Of a stretch of 64,000 nt of DNA, positions 61,753 through 64,000 are shown in pieces. A program made the translations under genes and the position numbers. The notes beneath the pieces were generated by a model that was not told the DNA's origin, did no database searches, and was given only the letters and a program-made list of their open reading frames with translations. Source of the DNA: Motacilla alba alba (taxonomy: Eukaryota; Chordata; Aves; Passeriformes; Motacillidae); NCBI RefSeq assembly GCF_015832195.1, contig NC_052018.1:30842115-30906114 (forward strand). The letters are read 5' to 3'. How positions within the stretch are numbered: position 1 is the stretch's first letter; every line of letters starts with the position of its first letter.

Positions 61753-64000
61753 TACATGTGAAAATACACCAATATAGATTAATAAGCATTGTGGGATATA
61801 GAGCTTCTCCTCTTGGAATCAGTGTTTTTTGACCTCAGTCAAAGCTAACAATAGAGTGGAGATCTGTAAGTTTTACAGGCTCTTTCCTACATGAGAGCCA
61901 CCTCCACCCATCTTGTCCACTCATCAGCCAGGGCTGAGTGCTGAGTCATTTTGGTGATGCTGCTGGTCATCCACTGGAAGCTTTGCCTTTGTTAGATTCC
62001 TGTGCCATCCTACTAGTGTGTAAGTAACTGCCCGGAAAATTCTACATCCTGGAAAACAGGAATGTAAAAGATTCCTGGCAGCATATTCAGCTGTGTCATT
62101 TCACACAAGGCAGATATATGAGTTTGCAAGTATCAATAGAACAGCTGTGGCTGTGTGCCTATCATATGGTATTGCATCTCTGTGAAAACATGAAGCAAAT
62201 CAGTGCTTCTGTTCTGGTTCTGCAATTTAGCCTGAGGGTCTTCTGTGAGTCAAACTTACTTGGAAGCCATTCTTACAGCCAAAATTAAGGGAAGAAAACA
62301 GAAAAACAAAACAAGTGTCAAACATATTTTGCATCATTTTATGAGAAGTGGTGATTTGGTTTGTAATACTCAGACTTTAGCTTTGCATTTCACACATGCT
62401 GTACTCTTCTTGACATTTCTGCACATACCACCAGAGAGTAGCCCCCAGCCCGTGAGGAAGGAAGTGTAGGGGTGTATGGCCAGGACTGTGTGCAGCATGC
62501 ACAGAGTCATGAGTGTGATCACTTCCATCCACAGGCTGAACCCCAAGCTCTCCACAGACTCCTCTCATCATAAAACAAGGAGGATGAGGGGCTGCAGGGC
62601 CTGGAATGATAGACAAAGCTTTTCTAGAAGTCCCCTTTTTTTTTTACCTCTTATTTCTTCTCCCTGAGGCAAGTTGTATTTTGAATCTACCTACACTCTC
62701 AGTACATGATAGTGCCAAAACTCCTTGCATTAACAAGGAACATAGATTCCTCTGCCTTGCTGCCTCCTTCTGGACCTTGCAGACCCTCACCATGGAGTGA
62801 ATCTTAGTGACGCACTGCACCAAAAGCAGTTTGATTGTGAAGCTGCAGCTCCACAGGCAAAAGGTGACACCCATGAATACAGATTCAGGAGTGTGTGAGG
62901 AGCACTTACCTTTGTCACAGCAGGTAAGAATGTAATTCCTGACACCCTGGAGGCTGACTTCGTGTGTAGCTGTGTGGAAACAGGCATGGTTTGCCTCTGT
63001 CCAACCAATCAGGCACTGCTGGTTGTTGGTCTGCTCTGTCAGTGTGTCATACTTTTGATACATCCTCCTGATGCGCAGGATTTAAACTATTTTCAGACTT
63101 CATTTATTTTTATTTCTAAAAAGGATAATTGTTTGTATTCAAACACTTTTAGCCCTGTTTACTTCCATTGCTGGATGCAACTGTGCTGTGTGCTAGGCTG
63201 GGGAGGTGGTGAACAGCACTGCTCAGCACACTGCTTCCCTTGTCACCCAACTCCACAGCATAAAAGAGGAAAACAGCAGAGGTTTCCATTTCCTTCCTTA
63301 AATCCCACCCTGACATTTGAAATCATCAGTCTAAAAAGACATGCTGCAGCATGTCTCATGTAGAGCAGTAGATGGCTCTCTTTCATCTGAAGTCCTGTTG
63401 GGAAAAGAAATACTGGGTTTTAAGAGAAAATCCAGCCTTGTTCCCTCAATGCCATGGCTTCTTTTGGGCAAACTCTCATATTCAACAGTGCAGACAGGAT
63501 ACAGCTGTGATGATGGAGGAATGCATTTTAAACTGATTACCTATACTCAATGGCTTAGAAGATGAAGAAGGTGGCCAGGGAAACTAGATCAGCGATGCTA
63601 ACTTAAATTGTAGTATTTCCTCATGGAGCAAGATAATACTTCTTCTGCAATCTATTAGGTTTTATAGGATAGAATAAAAAAAGTTGTTTCTAGGTTCCTA
63701 CATATTTTTCAGTCTTTTCAAAACTACTATTACAAGATACCTTTATTTATTTGTTCCTTTTTAAGGAATCTGACTTTTGAAATGTTGTTTTTTCAATATA
63801 AACAGAAGAAAGGACCAGAGAAATACAGATCATATTCACAATATAATAATAATCTGGTTATTCTCAAATAACTGAAAGTAACATAAACAGAATTCAGTGA
63901 GTGAAGATTTATCTAAGTCTCCTTATACACAGTACAGTATATACAGCATTTTGATGTTGTTAATGCTTAACAAAGATATTAGATTTTAGAAGAATTATTT
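61753..64000. other. Spacer beyond SLC17A5, no recognised gene
   Basis: About 2.2 kb with no feature that I can name firmly. Minus-strand exon-like segments at 62370-63063 are listed separately. In mammals CD109 follows SLC17A5 on the opposite strand, but I could not recognise its first exon here. Confidence 0.5.
62370..63063 (-). other. Unassigned minus-strand ORFs with exon-like edges and hydrophobic stretches
   Basis: Three open segments lie on the minus strand. A 139-codon frame (63063-62644) contains a good acceptor-like site (pyrimidine tract then CACACAG, ending near 62979) and a donor-like GTAAGTG near 62910. It also has a hydrophobic stretch (GVTFCLWSCSFTIKLLLV) followed by a GTGAGG donor-like site near 62792. 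A second frame (62555-62370) has another hydrophobic stretch (MEVITLMTLCMLHTVLAI). They could be exons of a small membrane protein, a decayed gene or chance. I do not recognise the family. Confidence 0.2.

Overview
This is vertebrate nuclear DNA, most likely from a songbird. Three orthologous genes lie in the conserved order MTO1 > < EEF1A1 < SLC17A5. Interspersed repeats are almost all CR1 LINE remnants, and one intron carries a SINE with a tRNA-Ile-like head and a CR1-like tail, a composition I know from passerines. Long AT-rich spacers are broken by two sharp CpG islands at promoters.

Layout. Positions 1-4163 hold the last eight coding exons and 3'UTR of MTO1 (+), a mitochondrial tRNA wobble-uridine modification enzyme; its 5' exons lie off the left edge. 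About 9 kb of intergenic DNA follows. EEF1A1 (-, coding 13440-16688, 5'UTR exon to about 17482) encodes translation elongation factor 1-alpha 1 in seven coding exons. It has a conserved 3'UTR, a TATA box, a 5'TOP-type start and a CpG island. From about 17.5 to 39.1 kb is a gene-poor stretch with an old CR1 reverse-transcriptase relic and a cluster of palindromes. SLC17A5 (-, coding 39100-60659, 11 exons) encodes the lysosomal sialic acid exporter sialin; its CpG-island promoter is at about 60.25-61.06 kb. A CR1 fragment sits at 61.35-61.75 kb, and the remainder to 64 kb has no gene I recognise.

The three genes do not form a pathway: they are housekeeping neighbours (mitochondrial tRNA modification, cytosolic translation, lysosomal export) in conserved synteny. 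All splice junctions were set by hand with GT/AG signals, reading phase and remembered family sequence. The phases close exactly: 436 residues of MTO1, 462 of EEF1A1 and 484 of SLC17A5. I found no operon-like cluster, CRISPR array, intact mobile element or new multi-gene system. The most interesting non-genic items are the SINE, the palindrome cluster, the mosaic CR1 relic and an unassigned exon-like minus-strand segment near 62.4-63.1 kb.
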